Assembly: GCF_051020765.1 (NCBI RefSeq) | Contig: NC_134940.1 | Span: forward strand, 15,141,712-15,205,711 | Length of the DNA: 64,000 bases | Source: Lasioglossum baleicum | Lineage: Eukaryota > Arthropoda > Insecta > Hymenoptera > Halictidae | Direction of reading: 5' to 3' | Shown here: positions 8,721 to 19,479 of the stretch, piece by piece | Position numbering within the stretch: the first letter of the stretch is position 1 | Layout of the letters: each line of letters opens with the position of its first letter | Notes under the pieces: model-generated | Seen by the model: only the letters and a program-made list of their open reading frames with translations | Databases searched by the model: none | Told to the model about the DNA's origin: nothing | Program-made: the position numbers and the translations under genes

Positions 8721-11667
8721 ACATTATTCCATCATTAGCCTGTAATGCGACAACTGTTCGTTCAATTTAACCACCAAGAGCAAAGTAAGTGACTTAAATT
8801 CCGAGTCAGAATAGACCCTTTTTTAAATGTGTAGTTTAAGGACTGATAGGAAAAAATGCATTTACGCACTCGCATCCCCTCTGAAGTTGACGGTCGAGGG
8901 GAAAGCGTGAGGCTCGACACGGTCATACCCACTAAAAAGAACCTAACAGTCCAGGACTGAAGATTGAGACCTTATCCACCTCCAACAGGACCAAAGAATG
9001 ATAAGCACTGCACCCGCTATTCGCATTATGTACTCCAGTGCTCGTACGACTTCTTTCACTCCTGTTCTAGTCTTCTGGGTCAGAATAGACTCGGAGCCTG
9101 TCAGAAGTTTCATCCGCAAGTACTTCCTTCTCTCATCGTTGAAACAACTGCAGACAAAATTGCAATTATTGTAATCACACGAAGAAAATCGTACGGGGTT
9201 AATAAAGCGCATGCTAACGGAGATGAGCTACGCGTAAGAGTGAAATAAAATGATTTTCGACGGGGTCATCGAGTGGATCGGGATCGAAATGAAAGCCGAT
9301 CACGGAGTGGCGATTATCCTAAGCAGGCTTTCGAGGTTGGCTATTCAATATTCACGTGGATAACCGAGAACGGAAACAGGAATCAAGAACGGAGTAGAGA
9401 CCGTTATCGGTAACGAATCAAACTCTCTCAGCCGGGGTAATAAAATACGATCGGGGATTTTTCGTGGCGGCGAGCAGCGCGTAATAAAACGTAATTCACG
9501 TGGAAAGGGAATCGAGCTTCCCCGAAATCGGTCAGGCGCGCGGAGGCACACCGCGCAGAGAGCATGCCGCGCGCATAATGGCACGCTCCACGATCCGGTC
9601 AGAAGATTGTGCCGCGAAGGCTGCACGATAATCATCTGGATATTGCTCCTGCGTACGTTGCATCCGAATACCCGCGTACCATCGCGGCCAATACGCAGGA
9701 TCAGATAATTGGCATTCAGTCGGCCGGCCATACTCGATGCAATGGCCCGAACCTATCGGCTCCGATCTCTCTTTGGAAAGTGACTAGCCGTGGCCGGCGG
9801 ACGACAAACGTAAAGGGCTGGCGGCACATATGCGGTTTCGTTTCACCGTGCCGGGATATCGGCTGAGATAAGGCACTCTGCCTCGGCGCAGCCACTTTTG
9901 ATATTGTTTCTTCGCTGTGTCCTTTGTGCCGGACCCAACTATTTTAATCGACGTGTAACGCCGCGTTTTTCTTTTCTACTCTGCGACCGTGGAACAGCGC
10001 GACGCGACGCGACGGCTGCGACCAGTCATCGTGAATAGGGAAATTTAATGAATCGAACGAGATCCTCGATTGACCTTCTTGCGTGTCCTCCGGCGATGAG
10101 TTGTACGGGGTGGTTTAAAAATTGGAGAGTCGATGCACGGAGACCTTGGAAATGTTCGCGGTGGTGCTGGTGTCGGTGGGGAGATGTCGGATGAAAGGGA
10201 CATTTGTGACAGTGCTCGCAAGAAACTAAACTATCATCCTAGTTCTAATTAGGAGTATTTGAAATGCAGATGTTATCAGCAGCTTATAATAGAAGAACGT
10301 GTAATTAGCCTGTAATTTTATTTTGCAAATGCCGTTCTTATAAGTCGAAACAAACGAGATTCTTGTAGATTCACAGTCTTGTATTTCTAACATTGTACGT
10401 TGGGAAACAATATATAAAAATATTGCACTGTTTCAACACTCTGAATACACTATATTTAATATAAAAAAAAACAATTTCAAAGAAATTCCTTCCTGTACTA
10501 TAACTGAAACATTAAAAGCTCGCACGTATGCTATTGTTTCTTATTTTTCCTCAATACTTAAGCCTTCTTTTTCTTAATATTTAAGGTCTCGAAGCTTTTC
10601 TCGCTCCCATTTAAATTAATTATTTCAAACTGTACATTAGGTCAGGAATGTGTGAATATACTAACATAATTTGTTTATGTCCTCATATAAAGACATACTA
10701 AAGAAATTTAGTAACATACTAAACATTCATATTCTCAAAGAACTGCTTAGCAAAGCCATGATCTTTTTCCAGGAATAAATAATTGGTGAGTGAAAGAGTT
10801 AATATAGAAAAAGCCAGTGAACGCTTTAGAATTATGTTCTTTCGTTTAAAATTTTTGAAGGTAATTGTTAGAATTTGTTAGCATAACCTATTTATCCTGC
10901 CGTTTACAAGTTCAGTGGATTGACTGTAGGAAAAGCCAGTGAACGTTTTGGCATTGCGTAGTACAGGTCGATTAGATAAGTTCGCGAATGTTTTCTGGTC
11001 TGCGAGCACCAAGGAGTTTAGATATACCAGCAGATTGAAGTTTTTTTTTACCTTTCGAATGAATTCATTCATCAAACGGGTTCCGCGAGTTTATGCAGCG
11101 AGAGAAAAAAAATCCAATAGCCGAAAGTGACAAGTTATTCAATGGCTGGCAAAATGGCCGTGCGGTAACTACGCATATAAACGTAAATCACGCGAAGTTG
11201 CACGCGAGTGAACAACTTCGGAGAACGCAATAGTACCGCAAATAATTTGCGGTACATCTTGTCTTTGATTTAGCGCCGCGGAAACAGCGGAGCATTGTCA
11301 ACGGGACAATTTAATACCGACTGCTGAAACACTAATTATCACGGGGGGTAACTGTAACAAGTAACTTGCTACCTCTAATGATCTATAGAATGATATATAT
11401 GCATCATTATAACTAACCTATATCGAGAATTACAGTTTCATCGCGCGGCAAAGGAAACATAAATATTCTGTAATAATCCTGTGTAATGGTAACATCCTTT
11501 ATGTCTGAACACGATGACAGTCTGTCTGTGATATATCAAAACCATGAATATTCTTCCTGGATTACTTTCGTCCCGATAAATGTTATGAAACAGGGCAGAA
11601 TATTAGATGCAACGCCATTTCTGCTTGCTGAAATTGCTTTCGTTTAATCAGACATATCTTGAAACAA
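8721..11667. other. Gene-free stretch, including a GC-rich patch at 9.3-10.2 kb
   Basis: I recognise no gene. The patch 9,300-10,200 is GC-rich with repeated GCGACGCGACGCGACGG near 10,000 and could be a regulatory or first-exon area, but no motif confirms it. The longest frame (9,345-9,731, minus) has no recognisable domain. 10,200-11,660 is AT-rich; two short similar stretches (AAAAGCCAGTGAACG at about 10,811 and 10,931) are a minor local duplication. Confidence 0.35.
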
Positions 11668-11992
11668 TTGGAGGTTGCAGTGCAGTTTTTCCAGATATTT
11701 TATGTTTATAGCAAAATTACTTTCTTGCCAACCCAATATTTTTAAACAATTGGAGGTTGGAGTGCACTTTTTGGAGATATTTTATGTGTATACCAAAATT
11801 ACTTTCTTGCCAACCCAATATTTTTAAACTATTGGAGGTTGGAGTACACTTTTTGGAGATATTTAATATTTATACCAAAATTACATTCTTGCCAACCCAA
11901 TATTTTTAAACAATTGGAGGTTGCAGTGCACTTTTTGGAGATATTTTATGTTTATACCAAAATTACTTTCTTGCCAACCCAACTTTTTAAAA
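11668..11992. repeat. 82-bp tandem array containing a mariner-type end
   Basis: Four units start with TTGGAGGTTG at 11,668, 11,750, 11,832 and 11,914 (period 82), the last truncated. Each unit contains ACTTTCTTGCCAACCCAA, the inverse of a mariner-type terminus (TTGGGTTGGCAAGAAAGT). A similar stretch also appears at about 29,757-29,772. The array looks like local amplification of a mariner end plus flank. The frames at 11,839-12,190 translate the repeat and are not genes. Confidence 0.85.
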
Positions 11993-12005
11993 ATATTTTA
12001 TATTT

Positions 12006-12400
12006 ATACAGGCTGTCTTATTTTGCGTGCAATTATTTCCCAAACTGTACAGCTTGTTGTCAAAAATATTTCAAATAAAAGTTACTCTGTTTCGGAGGAG
12101 ATATCTTATGGTGATCACGAGTCTTGTCTTCAACGTGACCTCTGTTGTTTTTTATACCTAATTGTAGTCTTTATTTATGTGAGCGTGTAGCCTATCCCGA
12201 GACGAATTCACAGACCTATAAAAATTTCACCTTCCAAGGGCATTCAAGGTTATTTACTGCCGTTTCAAATTCACCTAGAGAAGATTTGTCACCACCATAA
12301 GATATCTGCCTCGGAACAGAGTAAATATTTTGAAATATTTTTGACAACAAGCTATACTTGCTATAATTGCGCGCTGAATTTCAAATGGGACACCCTGTAT
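12006..12400. mobile_element. Palindromic element with CAGGGTGTCCC-type ends
   Basis: The left end ATACAGGCTGTCTTATTTTG matches the inverse of the right end (AAATGGGACACCCTGTAT). Arms of over 100 bp are inverted copies: GACAACAAGC and TTTGAAATATTTTTGACAAC on the right mirror GCTTGTTGTCAAAAATATTT on the left, and ACCATAAGATATCTG mirrors GATATCTTATGGTG. No transposase is seen. An RNA read across it would fold into a long hairpin. Confidence 0.75.
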
Positions 12401-12742
12401 GCGAGGTGTGGCCAGACGAGTGGCACCTCCGAGCAAGGGATGATTCTACGTGCAAAAATAAGTCGAAAAAAAAGGAATAACATTTTTTCGTTCGACGTCT
12501 CGTTGCTGAGAAAATTGTGTTTAAAGTTGATCTGTGATTCGCGTGCTTTGCAGGAAGTAGAATTGGTTGACAATGATCAGACGCGTCAGACGATCGCTAT
12601 TTAACAGCACGCGCATTTTTAAACTCGATTTTCTCGAAAAACGAGGCGTCGAACGAAAAAATGTTATTCCTTTTTTGCGACTTATTTTTACATGTAGAAT
12701 CACCTCCTGCCCATTGTACCCATCCGGCCACACCCTATATAG
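12401..12742. mobile_element. Second palindromic element (GGTGTGGCC ends)
   Basis: It directly abuts the previous palindrome. The left arm (GAGGTGTGGCC, then ATTCTACGTGCAAAAATAAG, GGAATAACATTTTTTCGTTC) is mirrored by the right arm (GAACGAAAAAATGTTATTCC, CTTATTTTTACATGTAGAAT, GGCCACACCC). Overlapping frames exist on both strands because the sequence is an inverted repeat. It is noncoding. Confidence 0.75.
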
Positions 12743-12758
12743 TATATTTTCAGATATA

Positions 12759-13246
12759 CTACCGCTCAAAAGTATGTGGACACTTGTTCAATTCTCTTCC
12801 TGGAAGAAAAAGAATCTTCAAGGGATTTAATCAAATTTTATGCAGTCTGCTTTATACAGTATTGGAGAATTTATCTGAGCAATAATTTATTACCGCGAAT
12901 TTTATGCATTTAAAACAAAAATTATTGTTTACTGCATAATCACACATTTCTCTAGACATTCTACCTAAAATATACATATTATTTCATACATACATTATTA
13001 TATTATTATGTACATACATGTTTGATTTTTTATTTAGATTTTTCTGAACAATATACATTTTTTTTAACACTAAAACAAGAACACTTGTACTTCACGACTA
13101 CCTGTCGTTATTATCTATCATATTATTTTATACATATATTATTATTATGTACATACATGTTTGATTTTTTATTTAGATTTTTCTGAACAATATACATTTT
13201 TTTTAATAGTAAAACAAGAACACTTGTACTTCAGGACTATCTATTT
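12759..13246. repeat. Tc1-like end plus direct duplication
   Basis: After a TA (12,757-12,758) comes CTACCGCTCAAAAGTATGTG, resembling a Tc1-type terminus, but no opposite end was found. Within it, about 110 bp (GTACATACATGTTTGATTTT through AACAAGAACACTTGTACTTC) occur twice, near 12,990-13,100 and 13,140-13,235. Confidence 0.5.
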
Positions 13247-13720
13247 CCATCGACAAAAAGGCCTAGTTTAATATAAGAAATTGTAGTTGTTCTGATAAAA
13301 ATTCTTAAAAATCACTTTTTCACTGAAGTTACACAAGCCTCCCGTGAAATACGTTTCTAAACATTTTCAGTGGTACGCGTACTTTAACTATGTATTTACT
13401 ATTTCAAATTCTATTTTACCCAGCTCTGTGAACAATAATTATCGTCTAATAACAATAAAATAGTACACAAATTTCCATTAAACACAACATTTAATTCTTA
13501 CATATAGCTCTCGAGTACGTAGTCCCATTTCATAATGAAATCATCATATTCAAAATGATTCTGACCTTGAGGGTCATTGTGTCGTATACGAATGAATTCA
13601 TTAATGTTTTGATGAATTAATATTGTTTGTCGCAAGCAACGTAATGGTGTATGTAATCTTTTTTATATTTGCTATATGTTTTAGCAATAAGAATTCCATT
13701 TATATTTTCTTTTTCTAATA
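13247..13720. other. Gene-free AT-rich stretch
   Basis: Nothing recognisable: no open frame of note, no RNA gene and no repeat shared with the rest of the window. Confidence 0.35.
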
Positions 13721-13987
13721 CAGTAGAACCTCAATTAACCGGCTTGATCGAGAGACTGAGACCGAGGGACATAATTAAAATGTACATTATATTCCAAAAG
13801 AAATTTTTTATTTTCGAAAGTTTGTTTCCCTTCATAGTATAATCATATAATCTATATAAATAAAAATCAAATGTTGTTCGTTGGCAAGCGCATCACTTGA
13901 GAACGGCTGGGCCGATTTGGCTAATTCTTTTTTTAAAATGTTCGTATTAGTCCGAACTAGTCGATAATATTAATCAAGGTCCTACTG
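13721..13987. mobile_element. Pogo/Tigger-like MITE with TA target
   Basis: The left end CAGTAGAACCTCAATTAACC and the inverted right end (reading CAGTAGGACCTTGATTAA on the minus strand) are flanked by TA (13,719-13,720 and 13,988-13,989). Such ends are typical of pogo-like elements. Interior bases from about 13,850 (including GAGAACGGCTGGGCCGATTT) look unrelated to the 36.2 kb copy and may be a further insertion of another repeat. Confidence 0.7.
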
Positions 13988-13989
13988 TA

Positions 13990-15156
13990 TTATTTGTCTA
14001 ACATTTTGTGGCATAGCTCCCTCCTGCAGTGGGTCCCCTGAATCGTCAGTGTAAAATGTAACCATTTGCGTTTTCAAATCGGACCGGAGCTTTCGCGATC
14101 ACTGCCGACTTAACACTTTGATCGCCACGTCATCCATATCTGGGTGACGCTCTTCTTGTTCGAGTTAATTAAAAATAGGATTTTATATATAGGATATACA
14201 ACATGAATTCTCGCTTTTCGCTGTGTTTACGTTCTGTGTACCGACGGTCGGATTTGGGCCCGCGGGAAACTTAGCCGAATTACGCCGGGCGATCAAAGTA
14301 TTAATCCCGAACGCAGTCGACCGAAAACAGTCTAATCAATCTGTAGGTAGAGTCGCCTCGCTTTCACTTGTCCAAGACAACGCGAAGTCGGGTTGTTGTT
14401 TGTCACTCGGAACTTTCACTCGCCCCTTTCGAACAAACACCGGCGTGACAACCGCTAGATGGATGGTCGACCGTGGGTCCCCGGCCGTACCCCATCGACA
14501 GCTCTGTTTAGCACACCCTCCGCGGAGAGACCGCACGCTGACTAAGATCCTGTCATAAATCCTTGTAAGGCTGAGTGGCGACCCGGGCGTGCTCCTTCGA
14601 CTCCGCTTAAAATACGTTGACGCTAACATCTAGCTCCCCGGCATTTACCTAGATTTTCCCCGAGCGTCGTGTATGTATACCATCGGAGAAGACTGGGCCT
14701 GCTGCAGGTAGTCGAGGTAATGGTCGGCGAGCGTCAACTTGTAGTTTAAGTGGCCGGCATGGCGAGATATACCCCAGGCTTTCCTGGACGCGGCTTCGTT
14801 TTAAGCTGGCCGCGTATCGGGGATGCAGCGGTTGTAAAGCTCGCCGTGGCAGCGATCGCCCGGCGAAACGAGTCGAGGGGAAACATGCTGGCTGGCTACA
14901 GTCCTGGACAAAATGATAGCACCTGCGTGCCATCCTTAATTTATCTCGCGAACAAGTTGCAGCGGTTTTCTCAAATCGAAATCGTCGGAAACAGACCACG
15001 TATTATGTTGCTGCGTGTGCGATTTCCAATATCAGGATGCGGATCGTGTGTGAAACGTTTTCATTGAGAAATACACTGTTATAATCTACAGGTTTCTAGG
15101 TACAAAATTAAAGGGGGTACTCTGGAGTTAAGTGAGATACTCTGCGTTTTACTATT
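13990..15156. other. Gene-free stretch, GC-rich from 14.2 to 15.1 kb
   Basis: A TTAA-type MITE end is seen at 14,110 (TTAACACTTTGATCGCCACG). The GC-rich block 14,200-15,070 contains several overlapping frames of about 100 codons on both strands (for example 14,223-14,558 plus and 14,649-14,999 minus), as expected where stop codons are rare. None resembles a known family, and I call none of them. Confidence 0.35.
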
Positions 15157-15223
15157 ATATTATATTGTATAAGGAGATAATGTTATCGGCGCCAGGTTCG
15201 ATCAGTTAAAAATATTGGGGGAA

Positions 15224-15272
15224 CGACAGATGGTGTTTCGTCCTGGACCCGCTAGTGGACTCATAAGTAAGG
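15224..15272 (-). ncRNA. Inactivated hammerhead-like core (left arm)
   Basis: The inverted copy keeps stem II, GAAAC (15,235-15,239) and GTC (15,225-15,227). Its catalytic box reads CTTATGA at 15,261-15,267 instead of CTGATGA, which changes the third box position, an essential G in hammerhead ribozymes. If the right-arm core was ever active, this copy should not be. Confidence 0.4.
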
Positions 15273-15370
15273 ATATCTAGCGGGCCCTACCTTAGACACT
15301 GATGTCTGGTGACTTTCTGAAGGAAAGTTGTATATATACTAATTAGTGGTGATTTAGTGTCTTGCGAGAG

Positions 15371-15425
15371 CCTTACTGATGAGTCCACTAGCGGGTCCAG
15401 GACGAAACACCATCTGTCGTTCCCC
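15371..15425 (+). ncRNA. Hammerhead-ribozyme-like core (right arm)
   Basis: Core residues in order: CTGATGA at 15,376-15,382, a stem II of GTCC (15,383-15,386) with GGAC (15,400-15,403) around a 13-nt loop, GAAA at 15,404-15,407, a 3-bp stem III closing a 5-nt loop, then GTC at 15,416-15,418 as the expected cleavage triplet. This is the order of a type I hammerhead. Stem I is not evident: CCTTA before the core does not pair with GTTCC after GTC. Hammerheads are known in Penelope-like elements, which fits the host element, but activity is doubtful without stem I. Confidence 0.45.
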
Positions 15426-15524
15426 CAATATTTTTAACTGATCGAACCTGGCACCGATAACATTATCTCCTTATACTCCAAAAGTACGATCAAGAAGAAC
15501 TCTACTATATCATATTATATTGTA

Positions 15525-15605
15525 TTGGGTTGGCAAATAAGTTCGTTCGGTTTTTTTAGAGTGGAATAAATCGCAAAAACCGAACGAACTTATTTGCCAA
15601 CCCAA
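15525..15605. mobile_element. 81-bp mariner MITE (palindromic)
   Basis: TTGGGTTGGCAAATAAGTTC at the left and its inverse at the right enclose only about 30 bases, with TA on both sides (15,523-15,524 and 15,606-15,607). The ends are of mariner type. It directly abuts the right target repeat of the Penelope-like element, so its left TA lies inside that repeat. Confidence 0.88.
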
Positions 15606-15725
15606 TACTATTTTACTTACTAATTTTAATACCAGAAGTTCAGTGCTCGAATACTTTTTGGATCCACTTCAGCTGTTCGAGAAAATAATAGATATCAATT
15701 CTCCTTTTCTCATCGGAATGACATA

Positions 15726-16608
15726 GGGTAACTGCACCAGAGTGAATAAACGGGCACCAGTAAATGAACGCTTTTGTATATTTCAACAAATTTTAAGCCG
15801 CACGGCATACTAGCGATAATGACTCTTGGGCCAATGGAATATATGACTCTTTTTCGTAGCTGTATTCCTATTGATTTATATTGGTCAATTGACCATTAGT
15901 TTCTAAGATGGCCTATTTTCACCAAGTGCGTTGAGTGTGTGCAACAGAGCTAAAACTAGTAAGGTATGTATAATGTATACACGACCTTTTCTTTTACACA
16001 TGAGTTTTTATACTTTTCTTTTACACATGAGATAAAAGTTACTAGCAATATAGATGTACGAGGGTTTAAATATTGAATATAAATCACAAAAATAGCTATA
16101 AGATGAATATTTCTCGTAGCCCAGTAAATGAACAGAGTGTTCATGAAGTGACAACAATGGTAGAATGTGAAAAAGGAAAGGTATGGAAATGGCCAGAGAT
16201 TCCAGATACGGTTTGGCACAAGAGACAGGATGTTTTAACAAAGATAACGGAGCCAAAGAAAATTAATTGTAGGGGATTTTTTGTGATTAAAGAGTTAAAT
16301 AAATAGGAGAATATTGTTTAGTAATTTTGTTCATTCATTGGACCATCATTGTTCAATTACTGGAATGTAGTGTTGGTAGAATGTAGTGTTGTAGTGACTG
16401 GTATTTTTTATATGTTTTTATTTAACGAAAACTAATAAAGAAAAATATAATAATAATTTCATTTTATTTGTGTTCATTTATTTTTAACAAATGAAGTATA
16501 GGGAGCCATTTGGCATATATGAGATTCCTTTAAATCACATTTTTTTTTTTAAAATAAAATATCTTCCTGAACAATTTCTTAAATGTTCATTCACTGGTGC
16601 AGTTACCC
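15726..16608. mobile_element. TA-flanked element with GGGTAACTGCACCA ends (883 bp)
   Basis: The left end GGGTAACTGCACCAGAGTG and inverted right end (ACTGGTGCAGTTACCC) are flanked by TA (15,724-15,725 and 16,609-16,610). Subterminal AATGAACG/TTCATTC boxes and the interior block GCCGCACGGCATACTAGC recur in the shorter copy at 22,623-23,081, which lies in opposite orientation. The TA target suggests the Tc1/mariner/pogo group. Confidence 0.8.
16073..16306 (+). pseudogene. Possible transposase C-terminal remnant
   Basis: A 77-codon frame lies inside the element 15,726-16,608 and is absent from the shorter copy at 22.6 kb. The part from about residue 15 on looks protein-like: an acidic-lysine stretch, a WKWPEIPDTVW segment, and an NCRGFF segment near the C-terminus. 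A conserved Arg-Gly-aromatic tail occurs in some pogo/jerky-type transposases, so this may be the tail of such a protein. That is an inference. There is no DDE triad or DNA-binding domain here. The upstream start is uncertain, since the frame opens in AT-rich sequence. It could also be a chance frame. Confidence 0.35.
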
Positions 16609-16610
16609 TA

Positions 16611-16857
16611 TTAACCCTTAGCACTGGAGTGGAGCGACTCAGAGAGAGAGAGAGTCACCGCTAAAAATGGTTGTACCATTATTCAAAATACTGTTTAACT
16701 AATTAAATATGTTGGTATTTATAATCAATTACTAAACATTACTGAATTGACTTATTTATGTAAGCACACAGTACAATGAAAGCCGTACAAAATTTAAGTA
16801 AATGAATCTTCTCGAAATAAGATGTTTGACTTTTGAGCTTGGTAGGTTTAGTGTTAA
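16611..16857. mobile_element. TTAA-flanked MITE (247 bp)
   Basis: It starts TTAACCCTTAGCACTGGAG and ends GGTAGGTTTAGTGTTAA, with TTAA at both limits, so it is a piggyBac-type target. It abuts the previous element with no spacer. The interior resembles bases 1-115 of the window and includes a short AG tract (about 16,638-16,652). Noncoding. Confidence 0.7.
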
Positions 16858-17819
16858 TAAATCGTAGAATTGATGATTTCGCTTGTGGGGTACGACTGAA
16901 GCAACCATACCCTACCGTAGCAAGGTTGCTGGGACTCTCGTGACGCGCGGGCTGTGCAACCATTTCTCTGTGGGGAGGGAGCCAGCCGGGTTTCTCTTTG
17001 CAGAGGAGAAGGGACCACGGTGTGCAGGCCGGTTGGCACCGGAATTAAGTTGTCGGGGGAGATAGAAACTGAGCTGGCCATGTTATCGCGACACGCGGAT
17101 CGTGGCATGCGCCCACCTGCGCCAGCGCCAGCGACGGACATGCATTAGCCTGCGCCCGGCGTACTAGCAGCCGATCTACGCTAACCATCGACGTATACGC
17201 GCCAGCCACGGAACGTGTTCCTTGTAAATCGAACGGTTATCGAGAGATACCCGGCTAAGATTTCTTTCTACCGGCCCTCCCGAGCCTTAAGATATGCCCG
17301 TACGCTGCGTGAATTTCGTTGGCAAATAAGGAACGCTCTCGTGCGCAGAACCGCATACTTTCTTACCCTCCATAGATCCACGGGACTCTTCTCTCCTGTC
17401 CCGGGCTCTCTGAACTGCTTTGTATGTACGCCTGTCGATCCGTATACCAGGGAATTTGTAGTTTACCCGCGGAATATACGAGCATACACGCTGCCCGCTT
17501 CGCTCGCGGTTCCTTTGTAAGCGAACGCGACCGCCAGGTATTTTCCTCTATCTGTTTAATACGTATCGTCAAATTTTATCGCTCGAAAACGACCGAGCTC
17601 TAGCAATGTGTTCGCGAGAAATTGTGTATTGTTGCCTACGATTCCTTTTTATCCGAGTTATTAACGCTTTGTAGTCGGAGCTATTTCAACTACCTAGAGA
17701 GAATAATTCATCGTAACTCCGATACATCACTTACCCGTTTTTTGAAATTGTGACATGCGGCGTTTTCCTTGCAACCACAGAAATAATATTGAGAAAAGCG
17801 AAAACAGCAATTAAGTTCA
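16858..17819. other. Gene-free GC-rich stretch
   Basis: A GC-rich block (16,880-17,550) gives several overlapping frames on both strands with no recognisable domain. It may be regulatory or part of an unrecognised exon; nothing decides it. Confidence 0.3.
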
Positions 17820-17930
17820 TTTCTTTGTAAATCCATGACAATGTTCTGCATTTATTGTGGGAAGCAGGAATAAAATGAAAATTGATTTAATCCCTCAATG
17901 ACTTCGTTACATTTTAAAAACAACATTACA
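17820..17930. mobile_element. MITE family A fragment
   Basis: TTCTGCATTTATTGTGGGAA, then GCAGGAATAAAATGAAAATT and ATGACTTCGTTACATTTTAA match the family A interior at 6.5 kb. The terminus is degraded. It shows an uninterrupted junction where the TTAA element sits at 6,616. Confidence 0.65.
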
Positions 17931-17967
17931 GTATGTATTCTGAAATTTTTCTAATCTTTTACTGTTT

Positions 17968-18226
17968 TATATATATATATATAAATATATATATAAATAT
18001 ATATATAAATATATATAAATATATATAAATATATATAAATATATATAAATATATATAAATATATATAAATATATATAAATATATATAAATATATATAAAT
18101 ATATATAAATATATATAAATATATATAAATATATATAAATATATATAAATATATATAAATATATATAAATATATATAAATATATATAAATATATATAAAT
18201 ATATATATAAATATATATATATATAT
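17968..18226. repeat. 10-bp AT minisatellite (ATATATAAAT)n
   Basis: More than twenty near-perfect head-to-tail copies of a 10-bp unit, with slightly longer AT runs at both ends. It creates artificial isoleucine-tyrosine frames on the minus strand (17,951-18,250) that are not proteins. It is likely to vary in length between individuals. Confidence 0.97.
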
Positions 18227-19479
18227 GTCACGGGACCAAAACCTTTTCATGGATGCACAAAAATCTGTAGTCTGTTGATAACATGTGGAATTAAGGTGAC
18301 CTCTACAACGAAAACGAAATTACTTTCCGTACGACCTGATAGTTTATATATAGCTTCTACTTGGTTACATTAATTAAATGAAATTAAATTTTAATTGCAC
18401 ATATAAAATCGAAAATAATTGACAGGCCTTTAATATCTGGGCCACGTGGGAAGCATTTTATACAAACCGGGAGACAGTAATAGTTAGAAAAAAGGTATAA
18501 GATTCTCAACAATTACGTCAAAAAAATAATTACGCTCCTGAGGGGTGACTTGTTCAATCGCAAAAATGATCGTTGAATAATTTTTGCACAAATGAATCTA
18601 CGCATTGAACCCGACCATTGTGTCCATTCAAATCCGTAATTATAGCGTCTTATTTTTAAACAATTTACATTTACGAAGTCCGACCAATGAGTAGACGTTC
18701 ACGAAGGGGTGTAGCGTCAGATTTTAATATTAAAACCACCCGACGGCCACGAAATTTCACACTGTGAGGTCTATAATGGATTCGACGAACTTAAACGCTG
18801 CGAGTATGTATTTATATTCCGCGAAAGTTACAGTTTATTTAGGAATAAATCAGCGGTTGTCATTCAGAGATTCGGTTCCGCGCGCGAATGTATTTCGCTA
18901 GGGTTATGTAGGTCAAGCAACCAGCCAACAGGGTTCGACTACCTCTCCCGGTGATTCCTGATGCATGCTGTTTGCCAACTCCGCAGACAAAACCCGTGGG
19001 GCAACGACATCGCTGGTCCATATTGCGTCATCCGTCGAACTTCGGTTTCCCTGGTTTTGCGTGGAAGAGTATACGTCCGTGTGCCCTGTGTACATGCCAC
19101 ACAAACATAACAGTGCAAGTGCTCTTCATCTCGCACGCGCGCGCGCGCGTCCTCGCGGGCGACAAGAGGGAGGGGCGTGTCGTGGAGAACCACTCAGAAA
19201 TTCCATAAATTTTTAAAGCGGGCTCGTAAAGGCAGACTTTTTCGGGACATTGTTGAAAGGATAGCTGAAGGAGAAGGAGGAGGAGGAGAATCACGCTGAC
19301 CCGACGAAAGAATCGCTGCGACAGACCTTACCACAGCCTGGAGCTGTTCGCGAAATTATTTTTTTTTTAAATGCTCATCGAAAATTGCCGGATAGTTTTT
19401 TCTCATTCTCTTCATCTTCGGTACGAAGGACCGCTTACCGAGGACCTGTTAGTCTCATTCTGAATGACTCCGCTGTATG
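18227..19479. other. Gene-free stretch with CG-alternating tract
   Basis: A weak family A end is at 18,252-18,276 (GCACAAAAATCTGTAGTC). The GC-richer part 18,880-19,330 includes an alternating CG tract at about 19,134-19,149, which could adopt Z-DNA. Overlapping frames of 60-90 codons are present on both strands, none recognisable. Confidence 0.35.

Larger units (their letters stand above)
15157..15525. mobile_element. Penelope-like palindromic retroelement terminus, with target duplication
   Basis: Direct repeats ATATATTATATTGTAT-like (exact 14-bp core ATATTATATTGTAT at 15,157-15,170 and 15,512-15,525) bracket 15,171-15,511. Inside are two inverted arms of about 102 bp (15,171-15,272 and 15,371-15,472) differing at only a few positions. 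Each carries the box ATGTTATCGGCGCCAGGTTC (right arm, inverted, with one change). The right arm is followed by 36-39 extra bases before the target repeat; the left arm has none. An inverted arrangement, a one-sided short tail and a variable-length target duplication fit Penelope-like elements as a class. No reverse transcriptase is present, so this is a terminal, non-autonomous remnant. Confidence 0.6.

Noticed and set aside
15371..15425. Calling a fully functional hammerhead ribozyme
   Set aside because: Stem I pairing is not present in the adjacent sequence, so I report only a hammerhead-like core.
17951..18250. Two ~90-100 codon minus-strand frames of alternating isoleucine and tyrosine
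   Set aside because: They are translations of the ATATATAAAT minisatellite, with no sign of selection on protein sequence.
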